Shown: positions 27,096-35,214 of the stretch, in pieces | Layout of the letters: each line of letters begins with the position of its first letter | Numbering within the stretch: position 1 is the stretch's first letter | Source of the DNA: Salinimicrobium marinum | GTDB taxonomy: Bacteria; Bacteroidota; Bacteroidia; Flavobacteriales; Flavobacteriaceae | Direction: 5' to 3' | Assembly (NCBI RefSeq): GCF_014651535.1 | Contig: NZ_BMXB01000007.1 | Coordinates: 109,886 to 173,885, forward strand | DNA length: 64,000 nt | The notes under the pieces: generated by a model | Databases searched by the model: none | Told to the model about the DNA's origin: nothing | What the model saw: the letters and a program-made list of their open reading frames with translations, nothing else | Program-made: the position numbers and the translations under genes

Positions 27096-28391
27096 TTCGA
27101 ATTGTTTTAGCTTGCCACGTTTGCTTCGGGTTAAGATAGTTTTGTGAATAAATTCTATTTGTAAACCTTCTTCAAGGTATGTATCCATTGCTTTTTTAAT
27201 GCTTTGCAGTTTTTCTGCTGAAAGTTCACTTTCCGAAACGTAAATGATCCTGAAGGTATGAGGCGCTGTTTGTTGAACAATGAATTCCTTGACCAGGCTA
27301 TCGTCTTCAATAATGCTTTTGGTAACGTAATAAAAAGTAAGTCCGGGGACCACTTTTCCACTTGGAAGAACGGCAACATCGTTGGTTCGTCCCAAAAGTT
27401 GCTTTAAAACCGGTTTTTTAGGGCTACTTTGAGGATCCAGAATTCCGGTGTCACCAATATCGTAGCGTATAAAAGGATGTGACTTGTTGTAGAGTGAAGT
27501 TACCACAATACGTCCTTCCTGCCCGGCAGGCAAAATTTCATCTTTTTCATTCAGGATCTCCACGAACATGGTTTCACTGTTAAAAACCCACTCTTTTTGA
27601 GGATTTTCAAAAGCCAGAAGTCCCAGTTCGCTGGCTCCATATTCGTTAACAACAGGAACGCCAAATTGTTTTTCCATCAGCTTTTTATCCTCCTTAAAAA
27701 GCATTTCACTGGTCACAATGCAGATTTTTAGGTTTGGAGAAAGCTCTTTGAGAATGATTTTCTTTTTCTCAAGAAACTTTGCGAAAAGTACGATAGAGCT
27801 TGTATACCCGTTGATATAATCAAATTTTTTATTCCTGAAATCATCCAAAAATTCCTCCATTTTCGTTTCATTCAGGTTAAAAATTGGAAACCTGTACCTA
27901 AATCCGAAGCGGTCTTTGATCCGTTCCTTAAAATATCCGAACCGGTCCAAAGGGATTCCGTAGAACCTGGCCTGTATGGACCTGTCGAGATTGATGCCAT
28001 ACCATTTGTAGCGGTCAATGAATTCTGCCCAGGAAAGGGCATGGCAGAACCGATCTTTGGCGAAAATAAACGGATTTCCGCTCGAACCCGATGTTTTGCT
28101 AACATACACCTTCTTCAGGTTAAACCCATCGCTGAGACGCTCTTCCAAAGGCTGTTGCAAATCCTTCTTTTTCATGACAGGCACGTCCTTCCACTGCAGA
28201 AAAGGCTTACTTCCGAAGAAATTTTTATAGAAGCTGTTGTTCTTACGATGGTATTGAACTATTTCCTCTTTTTTCTGCTCTACATACCGGGAATACTCCG
28301 ATTCCGGAATTTCCTGAATTTCCAGTAAAGCCTGCTGTGCTTTTTTAATCGGAAATCTGTTGAGTTGTAAAGAGAGGCTAAACCAGTTCAA
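27084..28391 (-). CDS. CapK/PaaK-like adenylate-forming enzyme
   Basis: A 435-residue member of the phenylacetate-CoA ligase family as found in polysaccharide loci (CapK type), rather than in phenylacetate degradation. The adenylate-forming signature SKTSGSSGNPFIF is at about residues 94-106. VVNEYGASELG and YDIGDTG provide the second and third nucleotide-contact motifs. The start is a TTG codon (residues MNWFSLSLQL). No ATG is available nearby. It overlaps the GT2 gene tail-to-tail. Role in acylating a sugar or lipid is inferred from context. Confidence 0.85.
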   Translation of the reverse strand: MNWFSLSLQLNRFPIKKAQQALLEIQEIPESEYSRYVEQKKEEIVQYHRKNNSFYKNFFGSKPFLQWKDVPVMKKKDLQQPLEERLSDGFNLKKVYVSKTSGSSGNPFIFAKDRFCHALSWAEFIDRYKWYGINLDRSIQARFYGIPLDRFGYFKERIKDRFGFRYRFPIFNLNETKMEEFLDDFRNKKFDYINGYTSSIVLFAKFLEKKKIILKELSPNLKICIVTSEMLFKEDKKLMEKQFGVPVVNEYGASELGLLAFENPQKEWVFNSETMFVEILNEKDEILPAGQEGRIVVTSLYNKSHPFIRYDIGDTGILDPQSSPKKPVLKQLLGRTNDVAVLPSGKVVPGLTFYYVTKSIIEDDSLVKEFIVQQTAPHTFRIIYVSESELSAEKLQSIKKAMDTYLEEGLQIEFIHKTILTRSKRGKLKQFESLL

Positions 28392-28423
28392 TGCCTAAAT
28401 TATTTGATTTTTGTGTGAATAAA

Positions 28424-28455
28424 TTGGTGCTTCAATTTACAAACATTTATTTTTG
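28424..28455 (+). promoter_or_regulatory. purD promoter (-33 and -7 boxes)
   Basis: TTG at 28424-28426, 21 nt, then TATTTTTG at 28448-28455. This is the full Bacteroidota promoter layout, 27 nt upstream of the purD ATG. Confidence 0.65.
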
Positions 28456-28482
28456 ACACAACAATTAAAACTACTTTCAAAT

Positions 28483-29757
28483 ATGAATATTCTAATATTG
28501 GGTTCAGGCGGGCGTGAACATACCTTCGCATACAAAATTGCCGAAAGCAAAAACTGCAGCAAACTGTTCGTTGCCCCCGGAAATGCGGGAACCTCACAAG
28601 TGGCTACCAACGTCGCGATACAGGTGACCCATTTTGAAGCCATAAAGGATTTTGTACTGAAAGAAAAAATTGAAATGCTCATAGTAGGGCCCGAAGATCC
28701 TTTGGTAGAAGGAATTCAGGATTTCTTTGAAAAAGATCTGCAGCTCAATAAGGTAATGGTGCTTGGCCCATCCAAAAGAGGTGCTTTGCTGGAAGGAAGT
28801 AAGGAACGTGCCAAGGAATTCATGGCTTTATACAACATTCCTACAGCTGCCTACCAAAGTTTTACTGCGGAAAGCGTAGACGCCGGAAAACAATTTCTGG
28901 AAACCTTACAGCCACCCTACGTTTTAAAAGCCGATGGATTGGCCGCCGGAAAAGGGGTGCTGATCCTGGAAAATATTGAAGAAGCTAAAACAGAACTGGA
29001 AAATATGCTTACCCACAGTAAATTTGGAAAAGCAGGTTCTATTGTGGTGATTGAGGAATTTTTGGATGGGGTAGAATTGAGCGTATTTGTGCTTACAGAC
29101 GGAGAGAACTATATAACCCTTCCTACAGCAAAAGATTATAAAAGAATTGGTGAAGGAGACACAGGCCTGAATACAGGCGGTATGGGAGCAATCTCACCGG
29201 TTCCGTTTGCAGATGAGGTCTTTATGAAAAAAGTAGAAGATCGCATCATTAAACCTACAGTGGAAGGGATCAAAAAGGAGGAAATTACCTATAAAGGATT
29301 CATTTTCATCGGACTTATAAAAGTGGGGGATGAGCCTTACGTAATAGAATACAACGTAAGAATGGGCGATCCCGAAACAGAAGTAGTTCTCCCAAGGATA
29401 AAGTCAGATCTTGTGGAGGTTTTTCAAAAAGTTGCTGAGGGAAAACTAAACGAGGTAAGCCTGGAGATCGATGCACAAACAGCTGCCACAGTGATGCTGG
29501 TTTCAGGTGGATATCCCGAAGCTTATGAGAAAGGAAAGGAAATCTCAGGTTTTGAAAATATCGAAGGGTCCTTAGTTTTTCACGCAGGTACTTCCAAAGA
29601 AAATGGAAAAGTGAAAACCGATGGGGGTCGGGTAATAGCAGTTACTTCCTTTGGGGACGATTACAAAAAGGCACTAAAAAAATCTTACCAAAATGTAGAT
29701 AAACTTCATTTCGATAAGATGTATTTTAGAAAAGACCTTGGTTTCGACTTATCCTAA
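28483..29757 (+). CDS. purD: Phosphoribosylamine-glycine ligase
   Basis: A 424-residue ATP-grasp enzyme of purine synthesis (GAR synthetase). The start at 28483 is set by the conserved MNILILGSGGREH. Other motifs are APGNAGT, GPEDPLVEG, the ATP-grasp DGLAAGKGV, MGAISPVP and the metal site RMGDPETE. An upstream in-frame ATG at 28453 lies inside the promoter and is rejected. The end overlaps the DUF6341 gene tail-to-tail by 9 bp. Confidence 0.97.
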   Translation: MNILILGSGGREHTFAYKIAESKNCSKLFVAPGNAGTSQVATNVAIQVTHFEAIKDFVLKEKIEMLIVGPEDPLVEGIQDFFEKDLQLNKVMVLGPSKRGALLEGSKERAKEFMALYNIPTAAYQSFTAESVDAGKQFLETLQPPYVLKADGLAAGKGVLILENIEEAKTELENMLTHSKFGKAGSIVVIEEFLDGVELSVFVLTDGENYITLPTAKDYKRIGEGDTGLNTGGMGAISPVPFADEVFMKKVEDRIIKPTVEGIKKEEITYKGFIFIGLIKVGDEPYVIEYNVRMGDPETEVVLPRIKSDLVEVFQKVAEGKLNEVSLEIDAQTAATVMLVSGGYPEAYEKGKEISGFENIEGSLVFHAGTSKENGKVKTDGGRVIAVTSFGDDYKKALKKSYQNVDKLHFDKMYFRKDLGFDLS

Positions 29758-29979
29758 GTAAGAATGAGCGGTAGTATCTTGCTGGTCTTCCTTTCTGTCA
29801 TGAAAGATTTTTAATTGTTTCATCCAGTAAGCAAATGCAGCAATAGCTATGATCACAAACAACCAGTTGATAAGGTTTGCAAACCACCAGCTGTCCAGCT
29901 CAAGGTTGCGCAAATAATCTAACGGAGCAAAAGCAAAATCTTCAAAAAATGACTGTATCCCTTCAAAAATATCCCTCAT
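29749..29979 (-). CDS. DUF6341 small membrane protein
   Basis: A 76-residue protein with one transmembrane helix (about residues 32-52, NLINWLFVIIAIAAFAYWM) and a charged C-terminal tail. It matches the flavobacterial DUF6341 family, typically beside purD and DUF6427 as here. I start at the ATG at 29979 (MRDIFEGIQ); longer in-frame starts would run into the divergent DUF6427 gene. Function unknown. Confidence 0.75.
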   Translation of the reverse strand: MRDIFEGIQSFFEDFAFAPLDYLRNLELDSWWFANLINWLFVIIAIAAFAYWMKQLKIFHDRKEDQQDTTAHSYLG

Positions 29980-30019
29980 TGTACATATATTTAGAGCTAC
30001 AAAAATATAAAAAACAAGA

Positions 30020-30943
30020 ATGCTAACAAGCTTTTTTAGCAAATCAACACCTATAAACTTTGTGGTCATCGCTGTTTATATGGTAATATTTTATGTTATG
30101 GCCACCTTACAAAGCGGTTTTGAGCCAACTGTGGGTAATATTTTCAAAGAAGTAATTGTACTTCTGCTCTTTATTTTAAGTAGTGTACTCATTGATTTTA
30201 TAGCTAAAAGGAATGAAGTCACCTCCAGAAATGCTTACAAAACTATTCTTTTTGCCGCTTTTGCGTGTATGCTATTCAGAGTTTTGCAGAACAATGATGT
30301 GATCATCTCCAACTTCTTTGTCTTGCTGGCACTGCGACGGGTAATAAGTTTAAAATCGCAAAGAGAGACTAAAAAGAAGATTTTTGATGCCACACTTTGG
30401 ATCTGTGTGGCCTCTTTATTTTACTTCGGGTCTATACTTTTCATGGGAGTGGTTTTCTTCGGAATTATTATTCATGTGAGCCATAATGTAAAAAACTGGC
30501 TGGTGCCGGTGCTGGCATTTTTAACTGTTCTATCTCTGGTTACCTGCGGCAATTTGGCAATAAATGACAGTTTCTATTCTTTTTCTGATTGGTTTCAACC
30601 GAGTAATTTTGACTTTTCACAATACAGGGACCTTTCTGTTCTTATTCCTGTATCATTTATTTTAGCTCTTAGTCTCTGGTCTTTGTTCTTTTATATGGGA
30701 ATTATTCAAAGAGCCAGCTCCATGTTGAAATCTTCACTCATGCTGTTTTTGCTGAACTTCTTTCTGGCAATTGGAGTTGCAGTTCTTGCTCCTACAAAAG
30801 ACAGCAGTGAATTAATTTTCTTTCTTGCTCCTCTGGCTATAATTGTCACTAATTATTTTCAATTACTGAATGATAAATGGTTTCAGGAAACACTTTTATG
30901 GGTAATAATTCTGCTTCCGGCGGTTCTTTTGATCGCTTTTTAA
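30020..30943 (+). CDS. DUF6427 polytopic membrane protein
   Basis: A 307-residue integral membrane protein with about eight to ten hydrophobic segments through the whole length and no recognisable catalytic motif. It matches the flavobacterial DUF6427 family. The start codon is an ATG 40 bp from the divergent DUF6341 start. The neighbourhood (purD, CapK-like, GT2, DUF4254, GT9) is a conserved cluster in this family of bacteria. A polysaccharide or lipid role is possible but only by association. Confidence 0.78.
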   Translation: MLTSFFSKSTPINFVVIAVYMVIFYVMATLQSGFEPTVGNIFKEVIVLLLFILSSVLIDFIAKRNEVTSRNAYKTILFAAFACMLFRVLQNNDVIISNFFVLLALRRVISLKSQRETKKKIFDATLWICVASLFYFGSILFMGVVFFGIIIHVSHNVKNWLVPVLAFLTVLSLVTCGNLAINDSFYSFSDWFQPSNFDFSQYRDLSVLIPVSFILALSLWSLFFYMGIIQRASSMLKSSLMLFLLNFFLAIGVAVLAPTKDSSELIFFLAPLAIIVTNYFQLLNDKWFQETLLWVIILLPAVLLIAF

Positions 30944-31029
30944 CCTGATAAGAAATATCATATCCTAAAGCAGCAGCCCCGCCGGCTTCAATCTGGCGTT
31001 CAACTCTTAGAAACTACGGCAAAATATAA

Positions 31030-31037
31030 TACCTTTG
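31030..31037 (+). promoter_or_regulatory. Promoter -7 element upstream of the DUF4254 gene
   Basis: TACCTTTG matches TAnnTTTG, 71 nt upstream of the ATG at 31109. The 165-bp gap before the gene holds nothing else I can name. Confidence 0.45.
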
Positions 31038-31108
31038 TGACTACCGAAATCTGAAAAAATGTTCAGGTTCGGTACAGAATTTTTACACATATTGAAAAAA
31101 TAAAAAGT

Positions 31109-31717
31109 ATGTTTTCAGATAAAGCAAATCAGGTATTTCAGGAGGTAATCGAAAAATATCACGTTGTAAATACAGTCGGGCAGGAGTTCACTAATCCCTA
31201 TGATGAAAAAGAGCAGTTAATTGAGCATTTATTGTTCAGAAAATGCTGGATTGACACTGTGCAATGGCATTATGAAGATATTATTCGTGATCCAAACATC
31301 AACCCTGAAGCTGCCTTAAAACTGAAACGTCAAATTGATGCCTCCAATCAGGATCGTACCGATATGGTGGAGTATATCGACAGTTATTTCCTTGATTTGT
31401 TTAAAGATGTGAAGCCAAAGGAAGATGCTACCATTAATTCTGAAAGCCCGGCCTGGGCGATTGACCGTCTTTCTATCCTGGCGCTTAAGATCTATCACAT
31501 GAATGAGGAGGCTAACCGGGCAGATGCTTCACAGGAGCATCAAATGAAATGTCAGGCAAAGCTGGATGTATTGCTGGAGCAAAGAGTCGATCTTTCTACC
31601 GCTATTAATCAGCTTTTGGAGGATATTGCTGCAGGTAAAAAGTACATGAAGGTTTATAAGCAAATGAAAATGTACAATGATGATGAACTGAATCCCGTAC
31701 TAAGAGGAAATAAATAA
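31109..31717 (+). CDS. DUF4254 protein
   Basis: A 202-residue soluble, mostly helical protein. It matches the Bacteroidota DUF4254 family, which is almost always next to a family 9 glycosyltransferase, as here (GT9 begins 23 bp after its stop). No signal peptide. Conserved charged/aromatic residues (WHYEDIIRDP, ESPAWAIDRLSILALKIYHM) are visible but no known active site. Probably a partner of the GT9 enzyme in core-oligosaccharide synthesis, an inference from context. Confidence 0.82.
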   Translation: MFSDKANQVFQEVIEKYHVVNTVGQEFTNPYDEKEQLIEHLLFRKCWIDTVQWHYEDIIRDPNINPEAALKLKRQIDASNQDRTDMVEYIDSYFLDLFKDVKPKEDATINSESPAWAIDRLSILALKIYHMNEEANRADASQEHQMKCQAKLDVLLEQRVDLSTAINQLLEDIAAGKKYMKVYKQMKMYNDDELNPVLRGNK

Positions 31718-31733
31718 AGCCCTTTTAAGGGCT
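31718..31733 (+). promoter_or_regulatory. Intercistronic hairpin before the GT9 start
   Basis: AGCCCTTTTAAGGGCT is a perfect 16-nt palindrome starting directly after the DUF4254 stop codon and ending 7 nt before the GT9 ATG. It lacks a T-run, so a translation-modulating or mRNA-stabilising role is more likely than termination. Confidence 0.5.
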
Positions 31734-31740
31734 CCGGATT

Positions 31741-32778
31741 ATGAAGATTCCGAAGCACATCCTTGTCATTAGACTTTCTGCCATGGGAGATATCGCCATG
31801 ACTATTCCTGTGTTGAAAAGCCTTTCGGAAGAATACCCGGACATGAAGTTTACCATTCTTACCCGAAAATTTTTTGCACCCATTTTTGAAGACCTGCCCA
31901 ATGTCAGCATTTTTGAAGCCGATGTGGAAGGAAAGCACAAGGGAATTCCTGGTCTGAAAAAACTGGCTAAAGAGTTAAAAAATGAAGGCATAGACGCGGT
32001 AGCCGATCTTCACAACGTACTGCGTTCAAAGATCCTGAAAACCTGTTTTAAGTTCTACGGAATTCCGGTGAAGCAGATCAACAAAGGAAGATCTGGTAAA
32101 AAATCCCTCACCCGCCCGAACAATAAAGTTTTCAAGCAGCTGAAAATGACCCATCAACGGTATGCAGATGTTTTCGACGCTCTGGGACTTCCGGTGGACA
32201 TATCATCCTTTGATTTTCTGAAGAAAAAGACACTTTCTCCTGAAATAAGAAAAATAACAGGCAAGGAGCCTAAAAAATGGCTTGGAATTGCTCCTTTTGC
32301 GCAGCATACCTCCAAGGTTTATCCGCTGGATCTTATGAAGGAGGTGCTGCGGCAGCTTGAGAAAAATGAACAGCTTCAAATATTTCTTTTTGGTGGCGGG
32401 GCCACAGAGAAAGAGATTTTGACCGAATGGGAGGATCAATTCAGTAATGTCATAAGTATGGCCGGAAAGATCTCTTTTAAAGATGAACTGGCGCTTATCT
32501 CCAATCTGGACGCTATGTTGTCCATGGACAGCGGAAACGGCCATTTAGCGGCTAATTTTGGCATTCCGGTAATTATAATGTGGGGTCTTACTCATCCCTT
32601 CACCGGATTCGCTCCCTACGGACAACCGAAAGCAAACAATCTCATTCCCGATCTGAAAAAATACACCAAAATTCCCACCTCGGTCTACGGAAAAACCGTT
32701 CCCGAAGGTTACGAAGATGCTATGCGAACTATCACTCCCGAAATGGTGGTAAAGAAAATAGAAGAGGTAGTCCTCTAA
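31741..32778 (+). CDS. Family 9 glycosyltransferase (heptosyltransferase-like)
   Basis: A 345-residue GT-B fold enzyme of the ADP-heptose:LPS heptosyltransferase family. The N-terminus ILVIRLSAMGDIAMTIPVLKSL (GT9 signature RLSxxGD) is at about residues 5-26. GIAPFAQHTSKVYP and the C-terminal DSGNGHLAANFGIPV (sugar-nucleotide site, about residues 261-275) are also present. It probably adds a sugar to the LPS inner core. It is likely cotranscribed with DUF4254 and is followed by two terminator-like hairpins. Confidence 0.92.
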   Translation: MKIPKHILVIRLSAMGDIAMTIPVLKSLSEEYPDMKFTILTRKFFAPIFEDLPNVSIFEADVEGKHKGIPGLKKLAKELKNEGIDAVADLHNVLRSKILKTCFKFYGIPVKQINKGRSGKKSLTRPNNKVFKQLKMTHQRYADVFDALGLPVDISSFDFLKKKTLSPEIRKITGKEPKKWLGIAPFAQHTSKVYPLDLMKEVLRQLEKNEQLQIFLFGGGATEKEILTEWEDQFSNVISMAGKISFKDELALISNLDAMLSMDSGNGHLAANFGIPVIIMWGLTHPFTGFAPYGQPKANNLIPDLKKYTKIPTSVYGKTVPEGYEDAMRTITPEMVVKKIEEVVL

Positions 32779-32788
32779 ACGGCACTGC

Positions 32789-32831
32789 CTCCTAACCCCC
32801 AAAGGGGAAACTCTCAGACGTAGGAGTTTTT
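32789..32831 (+). terminator. Composite terminator after GT9
   Basis: Outer arms CTCCTA (32789-32794) and TAGGAG (32821-32826) enclose a CCCC-AAA-GGGG hairpin, and five T follow. The CCTAACCCCCAAAGGGG core looks like an intergenic motif often repeated in flavobacterial genomes. Confidence 0.55.
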
Positions 32832-32852
32832 CGCTCGTATTAATATAAAACA

Positions 32853-32873
32853 AAAGCGGCTAAAAGCCGCTTT
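32853..32873. terminator. Terminator-like hairpin
   Basis: Perfect stem AAAGCGGC / GCCGCTTT with a TAAAA loop between convergent genes. T-richness is modest on the plus strand and better on the minus strand, so it may mainly serve the reductase gene. Confidence 0.6.
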
Positions 32874-32923
32874 AAATTATTTAGATTTGAGTATAAAACT
32901 CCCCCCTTCGGGGATTCAGGGAT

Positions 32924-33976
32924 CTACACATCATCATAATCCACCTTCAACGTTGGGGTTGTTGGGTGCGCCTGGCAAGTCAGGACAAGTCCTTCTTCAA
33001 TTTCGCTGTCCACAAGAATGGAATTTTTGGCCATTTCTGCTTTCCCTTCGGTAATTCTGGCAACGCAGCTACTGCAAATTCCGCCCTGGCAGGAGTATGG
33101 AACATCCAGTCCCTGCTCCAGGGCCGCTTCCAATACGGTAGCAGTTTGTTCCATGGTAAAAGTAGTTTCTTCATCATCCACCAGCACCGTTAGTTGGGTG
33201 GCTCCTTTAAGATCGGCTTTTACCTCACCTTCGTCACTGGTATTAAAGAGTTCAAATGTAATTTTTTCCTTTTCCACACCATTTTTCTGAAGTATCTCCT
33301 TAACGGTATCGATCATTTGTTCCGGGCCACACAGATAGAATTTTGAGAATTCTTCAGATTTAAATTTATTCTTCACCACGTAATTCACCGTACCCTGATC
33401 TATTCTTCCGTAGTGACAATTTTCTTCATTGCAACGGCTGTAAACAAACTCTATAAAAAGCCTGTCCGGAAATTTTGACTGAAGCTCCAGTAATTCCCTG
33501 AAAAAGATGGTTTCATCGGGAGTTCGGTTTCCGTAGACGAGGACGAATCTGCTAAGAGGTTCTTTGTCCAGGACATTTTTCAGGATAGAAAGTACGGGAG
33601 TAATTCCGCTTCCGGCAGCAAAGGCAGCGTATGTGTTGGGCTTTGTCCCTTCAGAAGGTTCGTAAACAAATTTTCCTTCGGGAGGATGTACTTCCAGTGT
33701 ATCTCCTGCCTTTAATTTGTTATTGGCAATCACAGAAAATGTTCCGCCTTTAACTTCTTTAACGGTAACTTTAAAACTATCACCATCGGGCGGGGAGCAC
33801 AGGGAATAAGCCCGTCTCACCTCTTTTCCGTCAATTTCAGTTTTAATGGTAATATACTGGCCGGCTTTAAAGGAAAATTCGGATTTCAGATCATCAGGAA
33901 TTTCAAAAGCTATACTCACAGCCTGTGGAGTTTCCCTTATAATTTCTTTGATTTTCAGAGAAAAAAAATCACTCAT
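32924..33976 (-). CDS. PaaE-type ferredoxin reductase (FAD and 2Fe-2S)
   Basis: A 350-residue iron-sulfur flavoprotein reductase. The FAD domain has RRAYSLCSPP (about residues 55-64). The NAD(P) domain has FAAGSGITPVLS and a YLCGPEQMI motif. The C-terminal plant-type [2Fe-2S] ferredoxin has four cysteines: CQGGICSSC and a later LTCQAHP. It resembles PaaE of the phenylacetyl-CoA epoxidase, but no paaABCD genes are in the window, so it probably supplies electrons to another oxygenase or desaturase. It is divergent from the PadR operon. Confidence 0.9.
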   Translation of the reverse strand: MSDFFSLKIKEIIRETPQAVSIAFEIPDDLKSEFSFKAGQYITIKTEIDGKEVRRAYSLCSPPDGDSFKVTVKEVKGGTFSVIANNKLKAGDTLEVHPPEGKFVYEPSEGTKPNTYAAFAAGSGITPVLSILKNVLDKEPLSRFVLVYGNRTPDETIFFRELLELQSKFPDRLFIEFVYSRCNEENCHYGRIDQGTVNYVVKNKFKSEEFSKFYLCGPEQMIDTVKEILQKNGVEKEKITFELFNTSDEGEVKADLKGATQLTVLVDDEETTFTMEQTATVLEAALEQGLDVPYSCQGGICSSCVARITEGKAEMAKNSILVDSEIEEGLVLTCQAHPTTPTLKVDYDDV

Positions 33977-33996
33977 TGTTTCAGTTTATTTAAGAG

Positions 33997-34004
33997 CAAA
34001 AATA
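33997..34004 (-). promoter_or_regulatory. Promoter -7 element of the reductase gene
   Basis: TATTTTTG on the minus strand, 20 nt upstream of the ATG at 33976; matches TAnnTTTG. Confidence 0.45.
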
Positions 34005-34080
34005 CGAAGTATGAGCTGTAAATCCCTTAACAAATTCAAAAAAAGCTATACCTAAGAATCTTATGTAAACTATTTTTTAG

Positions 34081-34088
34081 TATGTTTG
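34081..34088 (+). promoter_or_regulatory. Promoter -7 element of the PadR operon
   Basis: TATGTTTG matches TAnnTTTG, 21 nt upstream of the ATG at 34110. An in-frame TTG at 34086 lies inside the element, which argues against that longer start. Confidence 0.5.
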
Positions 34089-34109
34089 AAAGTACTGAAT
34101 AAAAAGCTG

Positions 34110-34448
34110 ATGCCCGATTCCAATCTTTATAAAGGAAGTTTAACCACTATCGTCCTCAAACTGTTAAGCGGGAATGACAAGATGTACGGTTATGAAATCA
34201 CCCAAAAAGTAAAGGAGCTTACAAAGGGAAAGCTTAAGATTACTGAAGGTGCGCTATATCCTGCTTTGCATAAACTTGAAGCCGAAGGATTGCTTGATGT
34301 GGAAGTTTTGAAAGTAAATAACAGGCTACGGAAGTATTATAAACTCACCGAAAAAGGAACAAAAGAAACTGCCAGTAAGCTAAACGAGCTGGAAGAATTC
34401 ATGGAAACCCTGCGAGGAATCTTAAACCTGAACCCAAAATTTGGTTAA
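34110..34448 (+). CDS. PadR-family transcriptional regulator
   Basis: A 112-residue winged-helix protein of the short PadR type. The conserved core KMYGYEITQKVKELTKGKLKITEGALYPALHKLEAEGLL is present, followed by the YKLTEKG wing. PadR proteins are usually local repressors of transporter or stress operons and bind their own promoter. It heads a run of six same-strand genes (HAAS-like membrane protein, DUF5687, ABC ATPase, unknown, CPBP protease), so it probably controls them. The ATG at 34110 is preferred. Confidence 0.9.
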   Translation: MPDSNLYKGSLTTIVLKLLSGNDKMYGYEITQKVKELTKGKLKITEGALYPALHKLEAEGLLDVEVLKVNNRLRKYYKLTEKGTKETASKLNELEEFMETLRGILNLNPKFG

Positions 34449-34469
34449 GATGGAAAACTTTATGTTGTT

Positions 34470-35159
34470 ATGAGAAAAGTTTCTGAAAAAGAAGTTGCGG
34501 CTCTTTACCAATTCACACGTGCGCATTATGTGGAATATTATGACGTGCAGACGGAGCTGGTAGACCATCTTGCTAATGGAATTGAAGCACAGTGGACAGA
34601 AAACCCCGAAATTCCTTTTGAAAAAGCTTTACAAAAGGAATTTAAAAAGTTCGGAGTTTTTGGCTTTTCAGAAGTTATGGGAAAACGGCAGCGAGCAATG
34701 GAGAAAAAATACTGGAAGTTCATCTGGAAAGAATCGAAAAGCATTATCAGGGAGCCAAAAATGGCACTTCCTATCATTTTCCTGTTTGGAGGTTCTTATT
34801 TCCTGCTTACTTTTCAGGAAGGAATATATGGTCTTATGGCTCTTGTTGTTCTGTTATTTGTCTTCTCCATCATCTATATGACTAAAAAATCTGCTGCCCT
34901 CAAAAGAAAAAAGAAAAGCGGTGTGAAAATCTATCTTCTGGAAACTATAATTCTACATTCAGGTGGTTTTTTTACTTTTATGTGGCTGCCATTCCATATT
35001 CTGAATATTTCAGAGGCATCCGGTAATTTTTATGTAAATCTTTTAATGGCATTCCTGATAGTGATAATAGCTCTCACCAGCTACATTTGTTTTAATAGAC
35101 TACCGAAAAAAAAGGACGAGATCCTGAAAAAGGTACACCCGGAAATGAAATTTTCATGA
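34470..35159 (+). CDS. Membrane protein with HAAS-like N-terminus
   Basis: A 229-residue protein. The N-terminal helical part (about residues 1-80: VEYYDVQTELVDHLANGIE) looks like the HAAS signalling domain found next to PadR regulators. Four transmembrane helices follow (about 98-112, 116-135, 155-180, 190-210). HAAS domains are thought to relay between a membrane sensor and PadR. It begins 22 bp after padR, so the two are likely cotranscribed and cofunctional. The exact sensed signal is unknown. Confidence 0.72.
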   Translation: MRKVSEKEVAALYQFTRAHYVEYYDVQTELVDHLANGIEAQWTENPEIPFEKALQKEFKKFGVFGFSEVMGKRQRAMEKKYWKFIWKESKSIIREPKMALPIIFLFGGSYFLLTFQEGIYGLMALVVLLFVFSIIYMTKKSAALKRKKKSGVKIYLLETIILHSGGFFTFMWLPFHILNISEASGNFYVNLLMAFLIVIIALTSYICFNRLPKKKDEILKKVHPEMKFS

Positions 35160-35214
35160 TACTTCTGTAACAAATCGGGAAATTCTCCACTAATAAGCAT
35201 AAAAGCCAACCATA

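Noticed and set aside
32780..32923. Small gene in the 145-bp gap after GT9
   Set aside because: Only hairpins and C-rich repeats; no frame with a start and protein-like content.
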